Shown here: positions 20,538 through 49,263 of the stretch, piece by piece
Numbering within the stretch: the stretch's first letter is position 1
Layout of the letters: the number at the start of each line of letters is the position of its first letter
Notes under the pieces: model-generated
Seen by the model: the letters and a program-made list of their open reading frames with translations, nothing else
Databases searched by the model: none
Told to the model about the DNA's origin: nothing
Assembly: GCF_963675165.1 (NCBI RefSeq)
Contig: NC_087380.1
Coordinates: forward strand, 3,277,803-3,341,802
Direction: 5' to 3'
Source of the DNA: Halichondria panicea
Lineage: Eukaryota; Porifera; Demospongiae; Suberitida; Halichondriidae
DNA: 64,000 nt
Made by a program: the position numbers and the translations under genes

Positions 20538-23450
20538 CTATATAGTCAGTTGATCATGAGACTGTGATGGATGTACAAACAGACCGGCCTTAAAGCTCTC
20601 CACACCCTCACACCCATCACAGGGTGCATCCTCACACACTCTCACAAGGGCCGCCCGAATGCCCTCAGTGGTTGGAGGGTCAACGGATGATTCGCCAGAT
20701 GCAAGGTTTAAATATTCTGTACTGCATTGGAGGCAAATATTAGGGAGCATGGCTGTTGGGGTCGATGCTTTCGATCTCGTGACCTCTTCGCTTGAGTTGG
20801 CTCTGGAGACTTGGGAACGCTTGCAACCAGACACCACCTACAGAGAGGGATCATGTGATCACATATCACTGTAATTGTACCCCTGCGGGTAGCACAGGAG
20901 CATTTACTCCAGGTATCATGAAGCCATTAATAATTAATGTAGAGGCTGTATTTTGAGGGGAGAGGTGCTACTAAAGAGCATATACATGTATACAGTAAAC
21001 TGTAAACAGTATGCAGCTTGGCCGGTATAGCGAGGTGGCTGCATTTCAGAAAATAGCTGCGGCTAAAAAAACGACCATACCTCGAATCTAATGACTAATT
21101 TTGCGGTTCTGTCTCGAGGATAATGAATCATTATATATATGCTCTCTATTTATGAGTAATCTGCCAAACCACACCCAAAATGTCATATCCGGCCGTAATA
21201 AACGTATAAAATTACATTGAAAACATAGTTTGGGGCAGCCAGTACTGGCCAGTGTAACGGAATAGTAAGTGGCCGCATTTCAGGGCGAGTTTTGTGCAGT
21301 AACATCTAAACCAAATGGCCGGTATATTGAAGGTGGTTCAGAGAGCCAAAATACTGAGCGTCTACTGTATATATATACATGTGTCCTTAACCAAGTACAA
21401 GTATCAAGGGCTGCATCAGAGGAGGGTGAAATCACTTGACCTTTGCTAATAAATGGATTTCTCTTCGTTCGCAGATTACTTCTAGCTACTTTTAGTGTCT
21501 GAACGCTATAATTTTATTTTTGCTCAGAAACAGAGATACAAGTCTCGAAAACACGCCGCTCATGATATCGAGGCTAGTACAAGAGCACTGACTTGTGCTT
21601 GTACAATATCTCTGCTTCTGAGCAAAATTTGCAAAAATAAAATGTAATCCCCCTACAAAATAAAACTTACAGACACTAAAGGCTTGAAGTAATCTGCAAG
21701 TGTGTCAATTAGTGACCTTAACTAGCTAAGGTCAAGGGGTTCTAGCCCCCATTGTGGCTGCACTAGCCTCTTGACCAAGATGGAGTGAAAGTGGGCGAGG
21801 CTGTATAATTATACGTATGACATTGTTTGGCAATGGAGGTTCTCCTTATCTCACCTTGACACTGAGCTTCCTGTAGTGTCTCCCCGGGTGAGTGTACCTG
21901 TGCAGCCAGTCGAGCACCTCTTTCTGACTCACACTCTCCAGCTCAGTCGCCAGACGCTCCAGGATATCGTAGTCATAGTCACAGAGGAGCACCTCTGTCC
22001 AGTTCCTCAGCACCTCATCCTCCAGTGAGATATCAGGCTCTCGCTTCTCCTGGATCAGAGAGTCCACCTGGGAAGTGGAGGGGGGGTGAAAATTACCAGA
22101 GTAAGATGTAACAAGGACATGCAACCCCAAAATACACTCTTGCAGTGCTGTGCCCAGAAGAGGCGGCTATCCATCTCAAACATTTGCCTCTTTTATATAC
22201 ATGTAGGCCTAAAAGGTGGTTAATTTTTGTGTCTAGAGGTGGTTAGTACCAACCACCACCGACCAGTGTGGGCATATCCCTGTGTATGTTGAAATTGTAA
22301 TGGGCTGATTGCAAGGGAGACTGTTGCAATCCATCCCACACATGTATATTGTATGTGTGAGTACCTGGTCTTGGAACTGCTTGGGTGTCCAGGCAGTGAG
22401 CTCACTGTGGAAGTCGTGTACAAACTTGTTCATACACCCACTCGCATAGTCATCACTGTACGGAGAGGGGGAAAAGCACATTAATCATGTCTTTCAGTCA
22501 TATAAACATGTGACCTCTTTGTTTAAACTTAAAAGCAACCTAGTACTCCAATTAATGCTACAGATGTCTTGTCCTAGAGTGGTCGTGAATGTTGACCACT
22601 ACGTATAATAGTTATGAACTACATGTGCAGAGGGAAGCGGTGCATCTGCCAGAGGAGGGGAAACCCCCACCCATCCACTCACCTGAACTTGGTGGCGTGA
22701 GTGACGAGTGTGAGTGAGAGTCCTAACACTCCGTGTGTGTTGTGCTCCTCAATCCTCACCTCGTATCTGCAATGGTGGTGGAGAGAAGTCATACTTGAAT
22801 GTATGGGTCGGTAGTAAGGGATGCATACAGTGATGTAGGAAGATGGTTTGACAAAGACGGGGGCTATGACTAGTAATACAGTGCTGAAAGTTACGGTGAA
22901 TAAATATAAATATACACGTGTATGTAGGGTGGCTCTAACCTCCGGAGCCACCGTGGTTCTTACACCAATAACGTACAGGTACAATGTACGTGATTCCCTT
23001 ACCCTAACTGTTGCTTGGTTCTCAGCTCGTTGAAGCAAGGCTCATTCATACATTCCTGTACGCAAATTGAGGCAGAGAGTGTAAAGCAACTAAACAATTG
23101 CTGGGGTTGAATTGGCCAAATGAGCAAAACATTATATTCCTAGCAATTATCAAGCATGCATTGTTATAAAGCCATTAGCCATTAGCACTGGCAGGTTTCC
23201 TGTACTACAATGAAGGTGACTCACAGACAAGAGCTCTAAGATGGCTGCATCTCTCGTGGTTCTTTGGCAGCACTGTGTGGTGGAGTGGGGGGAGGGGGAG
23301 GGGGGGTGACTAATATGAGTACTATAGTTTAGTCATAGTGTGGTACCTGGTAGTAGTCAGTGAGGACAGTGCAAGTTGAATTGGTGTTCTTGTTGTCAAG
23401 GCGATAACAGACGTTGGTATTAGATGGTAACTGCATTGTACGAGGTTTGA

Positions 23451-23496
<46 letters not shown>

Positions 23497-26400
23497 GCCC
23501 GGGAGGTGTATTAAAAGATGCTGTACGTGTGAGTGTAAATTGTACATAATATGAGTTGATTGGCGGAACAAACAATGAGCTACTATTATGTTGTCAAACA
23601 AGCATGTAATAAAGTCATACAGTCTCTCCCGTGTTCAATTTTTATTATTTAACAGTCTCGTAGCCTCAGGCATGATTTGGTAAGGGGTCGTCGTTATATA
23701 AAACACATACATGTAGCATTAGAATCCCTATGTAGTACCTTAAGGTGACATATTTTCGCGTGTGCTATTTCTGCGAATGAGAGTAAAATCGCAAAAATTA
23801 GTACTCGCAAATAAATGGCTGCCCTCTTGTTTAATGTATCCAGATTGACATTTCGCAAAAAATTATACTAGCAAAATGTACAAAACTGTAAAAACGCAAA
23901 CAAATCTACCTGTGAAAATATGTCACCTTAATTAAGGTATACAGGCAGCTCGTCCTCGGGCTTGTACATGTACATGTATATTGCATTACAAACAACTTGG
24001 TCTTACGCTATACATGTATCTATTGCATACATACAGTGTCAGTAATGAATTACATGTACAATTCAGAGTAGCTCACCTTTGCCTGCACATCACTGGGTAG
24101 TGGATCATAGTCTATGTGCTCAGTCAAGAAGGTCATCATCGACAACGCCTCCTACACACACAAATGAATTTTAGGTAAGTTGTGGACCGAGTAATGAATA
24201 TGCCTGTAAGGTTGACAGTGACCACACTGACCTTGGGGGTGATGTTCCCCTGAACAAGAGCCTCCACAAAAAGTTGGCGCTTAAACTGATCCACAAACTC
24301 CTGAATTAGGCAACAAATGTATATGTAGTAGAGTACGGAACAAATATACAGTATGGCACAACCACTTAACACGAGGACATTGCCCTCCTTTACCATGAGT
24401 GCTGCTAGTGTGAGGTGGTCTAATGCATCGAGCTTCTCCTGTGTTGTCCAGTGGCAGTACTCCAACACCTTCAGGCGATTTATCCTGTCAAATGATACAC
24501 GTAACTACATTAAGTTTTCGAATCGAAATTTCCACGATATAAAACCCATGTGTACTTCACTCACTTGCAGAGTTTCTTTGGTTTGAGTAGCTGGTTTTTC
24601 AGGCTCTTCCTTCTTTGCTCCTGCAAGGGAATGCAAAATAAACGGTAGTAAGATCTGATTTTAGTAACTGGAAACCAACCACGCACCTTGGCTGTCTTAA
24701 AGGTTTCCTCATCAGTCGCAAAGTCAGCCAGATATTTGACCAGCTCTTGAAACAGCAGCTGCAAAGGACTATGTCAGTATTGAACTACCCTCATGTGAAC
24801 AGGTTTAGAATAATCGTACTTGTAGGTGATACAGGTTTACATGTACAATCATGTAGTTGGCCTTCGGGGGCTACAATTAGTGTATCAGTATTAGCTGAGG
24901 ATATAGCTACATGTACATATGAGTTTGACAGTCTTCAGGCAACTATTAGACTGAAAGGAGTGTCACACTAGACAACCCCACCCTCGTGCCACTCACACCC
25001 ATCTTGTGGTTGAATCCGTTGATTGTGAGAGCCACTCCAGAGTTGAAGACCTCCAGGGAGTGCTCCAACTGGGCCACTGAAGCATTGTACGCCACTGCTG
25101 TCATGTTGCGACCATAGATGTTGAGGAAGATATGCATCAGGTTGGAACTGGGGCCAGGAAGAGATGGTTTCCATAATTTAAGAATGACCCAGTGTCTACA
25201 GCTGCTACATTGTACATGTAAACACGAAACTAGGTAATTACGTAAGCATTGTTTTGACCACACACAGCCATAGGAAATACGTGTTGTGTGTACATGTGTG
25301 TACTCACTTTTCACTCTGAATAGAGAGAGGAGTCTTGAAGATCAGGCATACCCAGGCTGTGTTGTGTGACAGTGGACACAGGGTTCAGGGTTCAGGGGAT
25401 CAATCATGCACGCACACTCACCTAAAGGGCAATCCTCAACACCTTTCTTGTACCAGAGTTTGTACTTGGGGCACTCTTTGATCACCACAGGATACTGCAC
25501 ACACACACACAGATGATACAAAGTAATACAGACGCTCGTACTTGTAGCAACACTACTGCTCTGTGTCACTGTGTGGCATTAATGGATAATTAATCTATTT
25601 GACCTTTGTGGGTGGGGAGCCGGGGTCTCCGGTTGAGAAGTCAGTGGCAATGAACAAGTTAGGACTAGGCAGGTGCAGGTCTGGATGGAGCTCTAGATCT
25701 AGAATACAAGTAGTGAATTAATGCCAAACTAGATAACATATCTTACTTTGCCACTTTGTCTTCCAGTCAGCAGGAATGTCTGCATAAAATACATACTACT
25801 AGAAGCATACCAGTGATTTGACTATACCCTCACACCACACCCTCCTCACACCCATACCACTCCATACTACTCATTCTAACCCTCGACACACCCACACCAC
25901 ACCCTCACCCTCGACACAGTAGCGTGTCCCAAACCACCTCTCCTTAAGCCGACACTGAGCAGTGTAGGTGGGAGACAGTGTGATGATGTTGACTCTGTCA
26001 GGTGTGAAGTGGGATAGGACGGTGGTGATGGTGGCTGGCTCATACTCATAGAGTAGGTAGTCACCAGTCAGGTAGTGCTCCACTGGATACAACTGTACGA
26101 GAGGACAGGGACATTAAACATTTGACACATCACTTGATTTAGCTCTTCCAGCTTTCTACATGTAGATCGATACATGTAAATCTGTAGAAGAATGCCAGAA
26201 ATAAATGGCTGTTCAAAGCTAGACCCACAATAGGACTAAACGCAAGTAACCGTAAATATGATAAGTGAGCTAAGTTGCTAAGCACATAATCTGATCCGAG
26301 ATCCCAATAGAAAATTGCGAGAAACAAAACCATTAATTGTGCGCTAAATGATGGCTTCTGGCCCAACACACCTCCATGCTCTCACAGAGAGCCTCCACAA

Positions 26401-29400
26401 AGTCGATGGGCTCCTGCTCCTCTCTAAAGTCAAATTCATTCTTGGAAATCCCCTGAATCTCACGAAACACCCTGCAAGGCAACAGTTGATCAGAGACAGT
26501 GAATGCATGAGCAGTAAACAACTGTAGTGGTGGAGTACTAGACTGTAGTCATTAGTGCTACGTATTGAACTATCACTACTATCCTGCTACTATTGACAGC
26601 GCACACGACACGTACTGTACCTACACACATCATGACATGTACCTTTCCTGTGGGCCAACTTCCGTGAGCATCTTTATGTACTGGAACACCAGCGTGATAC
26701 ACTGCACACAGAGCAAATCAAAGTCTGTTATATATACACTTGTGCACGTGCAACAATGCCAGCAGATACATGTACTACTGTACTACTGATATGTAGTCCA
26801 GTTGACTTTTGGACCCACTGCCCCACCCTAGCCCTACAGACACCACCACCCTTAAACTTGCATAATAACACCTGACCTTACTCAATGCTTACAAATGTAG
26901 GACTCACCAGGAAGATAGATTCCAATCCTTGATCCTGATTGTGTGTGTGTATGCGTCAGTATAATTATATCGTAAACTTTGTACGGGAAGTACATTGTGA
27001 AAATACCAGTGGAAAGTTGAGTGGTAGGATTTTAGAACTATTGTGTGATCATCACAGTAGAAAACAATACAGTCTATAAAGGGCACACCAACACAGTGGG
27101 TGCAACATAGAAGTAGCCTGCTAACACAGGTTGAAATACAGTCATATGCTACACTATGGAGACTTTATAGGGCGTACATGTATGAACCTAGATGTATTAC
27201 AGGCTTATAATTATGCTACTACGTAGAAAATGATAACAAGTGCCCATCCCAACAGACTCACAGTGAGGGTGATGTCACAGGTGAATAGACTGAAGGCAGT
27301 GTTCCACTCGTATCCTGAGCCACTGTTACCAGCCACTAGGGCAGTGGCCAGGTTCCTGTGGGAGGGGCTAGTACTAATCATGTGCAGATTGAGTGTGCGT
27401 GATACCTTTTCTTGAGCTCAGCATACACACTTCCCTCTCCCTCGTGTCCTAGCAACCAGGACAAATATTCCACTGGCTTGCTCCTACATTTAAACATTTC
27501 GTTAAGAACAGTTAATCAATACGTATAAGTACAATACATGATTTTTCTGTTAGTTAGTTACATGAAGTACATGTATACGTACATTACATGTAGTCATCAA
27601 TGCATTAACGCATTGTAAGAATGCTGTATTTGCTTTTATTAGGCAGGGGTATCATCTGCTAGGTTGTAGGTGACTAACCCGTAGTGCTCCATCAATGGTG
27701 GTAGTGCCCAAGTGAGCCTGAGTTTGTGAGTATCCTTCACCGGGATCACCTTATAGAGACGAGCGAATGTGGCCTCATCAAACACATCCTGGGAAAAGAA
27801 TTAATTGCTTGATTTTAGTAAATGCCAATTGAATCATTTACGTACCTTATTGTCCGACATCAGAGGTACTTCCAGTCCACTACAGAGTACAATATAAGAG
27901 GTACATGTACGTATACACACAATGCAGAATGTTGTTTTAGCTAAGCTAGCTATAAAAAAAAACCTACATGTAGCTGAGCTGGTCAGCTAACAGTCATACA
28001 TACTTGTGAGGGACGGCTGAGAATGACTGCCTAGTCCATTGCTCCAGAGTGTCCAGAGGATCTGAATAAAGATAATAAAATAGATAATGGTTAAAAAATA
28101 ACGTATTAATTACAATGTACATGCACAACATGTACATGTAAGTACGTAAGGTACGCTAGTCGAACACAGAACAATCCATAGGAGGTACGGTACGTTCATG
28201 TACAACATTAGACTAGTTATTTTATTCATCGATTAGTACAATTACTGTCTACTCACAACAAGACATGACGACCACTGTCATGTAGTGAGAGGAGTAGTGT
28301 CTCTTATAGTAGGTGTTGAGAGCCTTGTGCAGATCCACTCCATTCTTACGAGGCTGCTTCTTGAGGGAGTCTCTGTTGCCCCACACAAAGTTGGTGAACG
28401 AATGTCCGGGTCGAGCAACACTGGCTATGAGGCGCTCCAAACGATCACCGTCGTTCTGTACAGCTGTCTGGAACTCTGCACAGGGGAGGGTTTAACATAC
28501 ATGTAATCTGACAGAAGGCTTGTACATGTATACAGTGATGAAAGGTCACCCATGGGCAGACCAACATGGTAATAAAGAAGTGGCCTACTAACACAGATGG
28601 AAACACATGCTATGGAGACTTTGTGGCCTGTTAACCTGACCGTGTATGTACTAGAGGGTGACCTGCCGTGGTGACTCAGACAAGTGCACTACTGACCATT
28701 GTCCACTGCCTCTATCTCTCTGTCCAGACTTTGCTTGAGTAGACTGGGGGACGCAAAGAAATGGGCAAACCTAGAGCAGAGGGAAAAACAGTAACAAGAT
28801 ATATGTAAGAAACACACTTATTCTCTATAATAATTATAGTAGATAGCTAAATCAATCAGCTAGCTGCATTCACACTAAACTGACTAGTAACACAAGCAGA
28901 CACTGTATACGTCATGCTGAGCTCACATGTCCAAGCCCTCCTGGAAGTACTGAGGGTGAACCGAGAACTGGAATACTGTCTGTACAAGAGAACGTGGATT
29001 GTGGATTAAGATAATAATTATTAAGCACTTAATTCTCTTAAACGAGTCTACTGACTACAAGTACATGTATTGCACGTTGTTGGAACTCTTGAGAGCCATA
29101 CAGTAATCACTCCATGTGACAAGTACGTACTTTTTCATAGTCTGTTGAGGCATTGTCGAATCCACCGTGCTTGCTGGTGAAGGCATCAAAAGTGTTCTCC
29201 CCGGGGTACTTCTCACTGCCCATGAACACCACTGCACAATCAAACACAGGCAATAAAACATAGCCGTTAACACGATCGAACACATACGAATGGTCTCACC
29301 AAACTAATTATAGTACGTACATGTAGTACATGTACATTGAAAGAAGCGAGAATGATTAACAGTTGTACATGTAGAACATATACATGTAAGCGTCGTGTCC

Positions 29401-30161
29401 GTGGTTACTCAATCATTTGTCTTCACACCGTGGGGGAGCCGTACGCGTATTTCTCAAACATGCACATGTACAGGCACGCAGCAAATTTATTAATGGATAT
29501 ATAAGAACAGTAACACAATGGACTCACTGTGTTCCAGGAGATGAGCAAGGCCTTGCACTTGGGGAGGGTCACAGTAGCTACCAGTCCTGATGCATACTCC
29601 ACAAGCCGACTGTAAATCCCCCCAAATTAATACATGTTACCTGTGTGTACACGTACACAACAAGCCTACAATATTATTATTATGTCTCCTGCAATGCCAG
29701 CATAGTGCTAGCTGAGCCACTACGACGCACTATCTGAGTATCACTATCTGAGTATCTCTACTGTCGAACGTGTAAAGGTAAACACAAGATACACAAGGGG
29801 AAAGCATCCAATTTACAAGCTTACTCTAACTCGTAGGGACTTCCCCTGATCAGCACTCCTCCTCTCAGTCTCCCCACCATCCACACCCTCACCACCCTCA
29901 CTCTCCTCGTCACTATCGTCCTCGTCCTCGTCCTCTGAGTCTTCCTCTGGTTCAGCGTCAGAGTCATGAATCTCTGACTTTTTCCGTTTGGGACCACGAG
30001 AGCTGGTCCTGTTGTCCGTTATCAGTAGAGCACGTATGCCATTATCCAAAGTAATTGCTCTATATAAATGAAAGGGTGGCTTAGAATATTTTATGCTGTG
30101 CAACGTACTTATACTCTTTCTTGTCAAACGGTGACTTTTCCACAGCTGGTGAAGAGTCCAT
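20538..30161 (-). CDS. NRDC: Nardilysin, M16 metallopeptidase (33 exons, 1,072 aa)
   Basis: Zinc endopeptidase of the M16 (insulysin) family that cleaves at dibasic sites; known relatives act in the cytosol, nucleus and at the cell surface. I followed 33 exons with GT..AG introns in continuous phase: from the ATG (30,161) through 30,059-29,825, 29,609-29,528, 29,231-29,131 and onward to 22,067-21,855 and 20,837-20,538. The zinc motif HLLEH is at residues 119-123, followed by MVFMGSEKYPGENTFDAF. An acidic insert (residues about 40-85, EEDSEDEDEDDSDEE), the hallmark of nardilysin, precedes it. Later landmarks are SVARPGHSFTNFVWGN, SWLLGHEGEGS, NGFNHKMGLLFQEL and NEPCFNELRTKQQLG. The length compares with about 1,150 in human. 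The last exon (99 residues) starts VVSGCK, as in relatives, but its tail is not conserved. It is head-to-head with GLDC. Introns are short and some exons tiny (27 nt at 26,934-26,908). Confidence 0.95.
21010..21745. repeat. Repeat-rich last intron of nardilysin
   Basis: The last intron (20,838-21,854) has two repeats. Bases 21,010-21,350 contain paired words TGGCCGGTAT and GTGGCTGCATTTCAG / GTGGCCGCATTTCAGG. Bases 21,415-21,745 form an imperfect inverted repeat: GCAGATTACTTC, TTTTAGTGTCTG and TTTTTGCTCAGAAACAGAGA on the left, their complements TCTCTGCTTCTGAGCAAAA, CAGACACTAAA and GAAGTAATCTGC on the right. A relative of the second lies at 35,505-35,640 in GLDC intron 5. Confidence 0.7.
23452..23494. 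repeat. (TG)n microsatellite at a nardilysin 3' splice site
   Basis: About 20 TG units on the plus strand, (CA)n on the transcribed strand, ending directly in CAG before the exon that starts at 23,451. The repeat forms the acceptor and takes the place of the polypyrimidine tract. Confidence 0.9.
23741..23930. mobile_element. MITE with TTAAGGTGACATATTTTC ends
   Basis: The left end is TTAAGGTGACATATTTTCGC and the right end is GTGAAAATATGTCACCTTAA, an inverted repeat of about 18 bp around a 150-bp non-coding interior with several TCGCAAA-type words. It lies in a nardilysin intron, upstream (on the plus strand) of exon 24,151-24,077. TTAA at the borders could be the target site. Confidence 0.8.
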
Positions 30162-30411
30162 TCTCGATCTTCTTGATCTTCAGAATAAACTGCTGAGGCA
30201 GCAGGTTTGCCATGCTGCCTGTTTGTTTATTGTGTGTTCCTGTAACGACCTAATTATCGGAGCAGAACACCACAATAACATGTTTCTCTCACTAGCACTG
30301 TACTCAACTATCTATGCTGTACTGTACTAGCACTAGCTAGCTAGCTAGCTACAGGTATTAGACTTTCCTCATAGAGTAATAGATAGTAGAGCTCGACTTG
30401 TAGATCTAGCA
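30162..30411. promoter_or_regulatory. Short divergent nardilysin/GLDC promoter region
   Basis: 250 bp separate the two ATGs on opposite strands, so both 5' UTRs and both core promoters must fit here unless upstream non-coding exons exist. The segment has a run of AGCTAGCTAGCT (about 30,336-30,352) and no clear TATA box on either side. The nardilysin duplicate lacks this segment entirely. Confidence 0.6.
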
Positions 30412-46206
<15,795 letters not shown>

Positions 46207-47153
46207 TTGAGTAACAACTGAGAACAATTGTTCCCGTGTCTGTGGATTAATGACTATTTATATCTGTACTTTTTATGTGGATAACATCGAACTCTGTATG
46301 TGTATTGTATTCAATTTAAAATTATGAAGATTTTTCTTGGAAGGTTTGTCATTGTTAATGTCAATGTGCATGGGAATAAATTATGCACATGCATAGCCAC
46401 AGCTCCGATCCATGTGCTTAGCTAGCGGACTATGACCACAGCTACGTACGTACATGTATCTATATAATTACAGTATCATCGATCACACGCAATAATTATA
46501 ATTATGTTCATCATCAATATGCATGTGGTTGTTGTGCATGGAACTTGTTGCTGTCTCTCATGCAATCTACCCCCTTGGGCATATACCAGTTGTATTAAAT
46601 TAATGTACGTACACATATTTAAACACACATTTAAATTTTGGGGCATATAATATTCACATGCATGTGGTTGTGTAAGTATAGGGTGACTACATACGTTTAC
46701 AATAATTATGGGTTCACTAAAATATGGAACTTAAGACACATTTTAGCAATCAGATATTTTATCTCAATTGTCACAATTGTGCATGGTCAACATAATCACT
46801 GTGAAACATCCATTAAAAATAGTCTCAAGAAATATTATTATTATTATGTACAATGGTGATTTTTGGATTCAAAAATAATTATGATACAACTCAATAAGTG
46901 TAAGACACAACATATAATTGTTATTGGTGACTATATAAATCAGAGCAGAACTGTTAAATAGGCTACAAAATGGTGAGATTGACGCGACAGAATATGAATC
47001 AAGAAATGTGATTAAATCAGAGCAAGCTGCATGCACAGTTAAAGTAATATAAGTGAATTGCTAAGGCAAATAGGACTGCTATGTGAACGGGTAGTTGCGC
47101 AATAACCTGCATGCAAGCAAAAAACTACAGTATAACACACACACACAGTCTTA
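46207..47153. other. Convergent 3' region between GLDC and the Fox gene
   Basis: AT-rich. The GLDC poly(A) signal AATAAA is at 46,375-46,380. No other gene is supported. The 3' UTR of the Fox gene must extend into the right part. Confidence 0.5.
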
Positions 47154-48689
47154 TCAAGCCGAACTTTTCAGCAGATTTGAGATCATGAAATTGTACTTTG
47201 GATTTCCAGGTTCAGCTGGAGGAGGAGGAGGGACTTCACCAAGTTGTTGCTGGGGCAACGTAAATACCATTGGATGACCATTCGGACCGGCACAAGTGTG
47301 GGGGTTGGTGTGGTACATATACGTGAACATCTGAGGAGAGCTTCCGTGGGGAACAGAATGATAAGTGTCCATAGGGGAATGGGTGCCATTGGCGTAGCTT
47401 GTTGGTCGACCATCTCCAGGGGTTATTGGTGTTATGGGTGGTGTTCCAGGGGTCGCAGGAGTTATTGGTGTGGGTGTGGAGGGCATGTGTGAGGGCGTGA
47501 TAGGAGTGAGCGGTGTGACAGGGAGTTGGTGCGAGTGGGACGTGAAGGGAGGATAGCTCCACGACGACTGAGTCACGTCAGGTTGGAAATGACGCAGAGG
47601 GTGAAGATGAGGTGGACTTCCCATCGAATATCCTGCTACTGGCATATGAGGCATGTGAGCAAACTCGTTTCCAGGGACGTCAGCAATCGGTGGAGAGGAG
47701 AAACTGCGACAACGCTGAAAATCGTCGTGGACAAGGATTCTGTTCTGGTCAGCTGACACAGGCGGTCCAAAACCTGCAGGCACTATTCGACTGTCGAAAC
47801 CATTCGTGGTTGTACAGGGAAGACCGTTGTACGCTGGGCTCTCTTGCTTCGGAATGAGGGGAGGGGGGAAAGTCATCATGCTCGTGTCATGGACTGCAGT
47901 TGGTGAGGTCATTCCCTCGTTGTAAGGCTTTTGTGGAAGTTGGTGCAGGAATCGATAACGTCTTCGCAAGAAACTGCCGTTCTTGAACATCTCAGAGCTT
48001 GCTGGATGGAGCTTCCAGAAGTTGCCTTTTCCAGAGGAGCCGTATTCACGGGGCACTTTGATGAAGCAATCGTTAAGGCTGAGATTGTGCCGAATCGAGT
48101 TCTGCCACGCAGGCCACCTCTTGTGGTAGTAGGAAAATTGGTGGATAATGTAGTCGCAGATTTCTCCCAGAGTAAGCATCTTGTTGGGCGAGTGGGAGAT
48201 GGCCATTGCAATCAACGCAATGTACGAATAAGGTGGTTTGATATCGTCTTGATTGCTGCATGCAGAGAGTGAAGCAGACTTCTTTCGATTTCTTGGTGCT
48301 CCAGACGTAGGTTTTTTTGGAGGAGCTGATGTTTTCGAGCCATCGGATGAATCGGTTATTTGATCCGTTTGATCTTCATCACCACTTCTCTTGGTGTGGT
48401 CTGTTTGCTGCTGTGTGTGTGAGGTCAATTCATAGTTAGCATTCACATTGCAAAACAGGAGACTAAAGAAGGTTCCAGCCAAAAACATGAATTTGCATGC
48501 ATCATGAATTAAGCTACAGCTATAATAATTATATAGACACACTAAAAGTTTGCATAAGCAGGCACCATACAAGACATAACACATCCTAGGTGCTCAGATA
48601 TCAAAACAAAAGCATATCAACTTGCAGATCGAATGCAATGCAAAGAGATTTGCAGCAAAGCTAGACTTTACCTCCACTCTGGTAGGCAT
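47154..48689 (-). CDS. Fork head (Fox) transcription factor, 2 exons, 424 aa
   Basis: Sequence-specific nuclear DNA-binding protein. Exon 1 is tiny (48,689-48,672, MPTRVE, donor GTAAAG). Exon 2 runs 48,410-47,154 after the acceptor CACACACAG. I chose this start because the open frame upstream of 48,410 is hydrophobic, AT-rich and looks intronic. The fork head domain covers residues about 63-158: [24 protein letters not shown], the recognition helix [20 protein letters not shown], then [10 protein letters not shown] and [14 protein letters not shown]. Wing 2 resembles FoxB/FoxD-type class I factors, but I do not assign a class. The tail is rich in Pro, Ser, His and Thr ([19 protein letters not shown]). 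The very C-terminus, [12 protein letters not shown], resembles an eh1 Groucho-binding motif. Confidence 0.93.
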
Positions 48690-49263
48690 CTTCAAAGAAC
48701 TAGCTGTACAGTAGTGAGTTGTTGTTGTCTTCTTGCAGTTCTGCAAATGTAGTATTTTCAGACACACTACAAAACGTGCAACTCAACTCCTTTTTATGAA
48801 GACAAAAGCAGCAAACGTAATGTGCATGCTTTGTGGTTAAATGTGCAGCAAGCCCAGCCCATTTTACAGCCTGTAGACATGCTTTTACAATGCCTGTGGC
48901 AAATTAGAGCAACAATTTCTTGTGTATACAATATGCAGTTGTTTTGTGAGCACGCATGAAATAATTGTTTTAACAAGATGTACTGCATGCAGATAAAAAA
49001 GACCCACATCCAACTTCCAATTGTCACTCTTCTCTCTAAGCTAAATCAGCTGTTAATTATGGATTTATATGGCTTGTCAAAGAGACTGATAATTGATCAT
49101 CTTATCACATAAACCAGATTACATGTAAAATCATAATTTTAATGCACACTGTCACTGAAATAAAATATACTTTTGAATAGAAAAATTATGCACTGCTATA
49201 ATTATAAGGACAGAAATCACAGTAATTTTGGCAGTCTATATACAATGTCAAAAAGTGCTCGTT
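48690..49263. other. Spacer between Fox 5' end and STAMBP 3' end
   Basis: The region upstream of the Fox gene, where its promoter is expected. The STAMBP 3' UTR overlaps the right part. No open frame with a recognisable domain. Confidence 0.4.

Noticed and set aside
20659-20874. Plus-strand frame opposite the last nardilysin exon
   Set aside because: The minus strand joins in phase as SVK/VVSGCK, matching the family; the plus-strand frame is a shadow.
48411-48584. Amino-terminal extension of the Fox protein ([14 protein letters not shown]..)
   Set aside because: The stretch is hydrophobic, AT-rich and ends in CACACACAG, a clear acceptor; an upstream exon with ATG and donor at 48,689-48,672 fits in phase.
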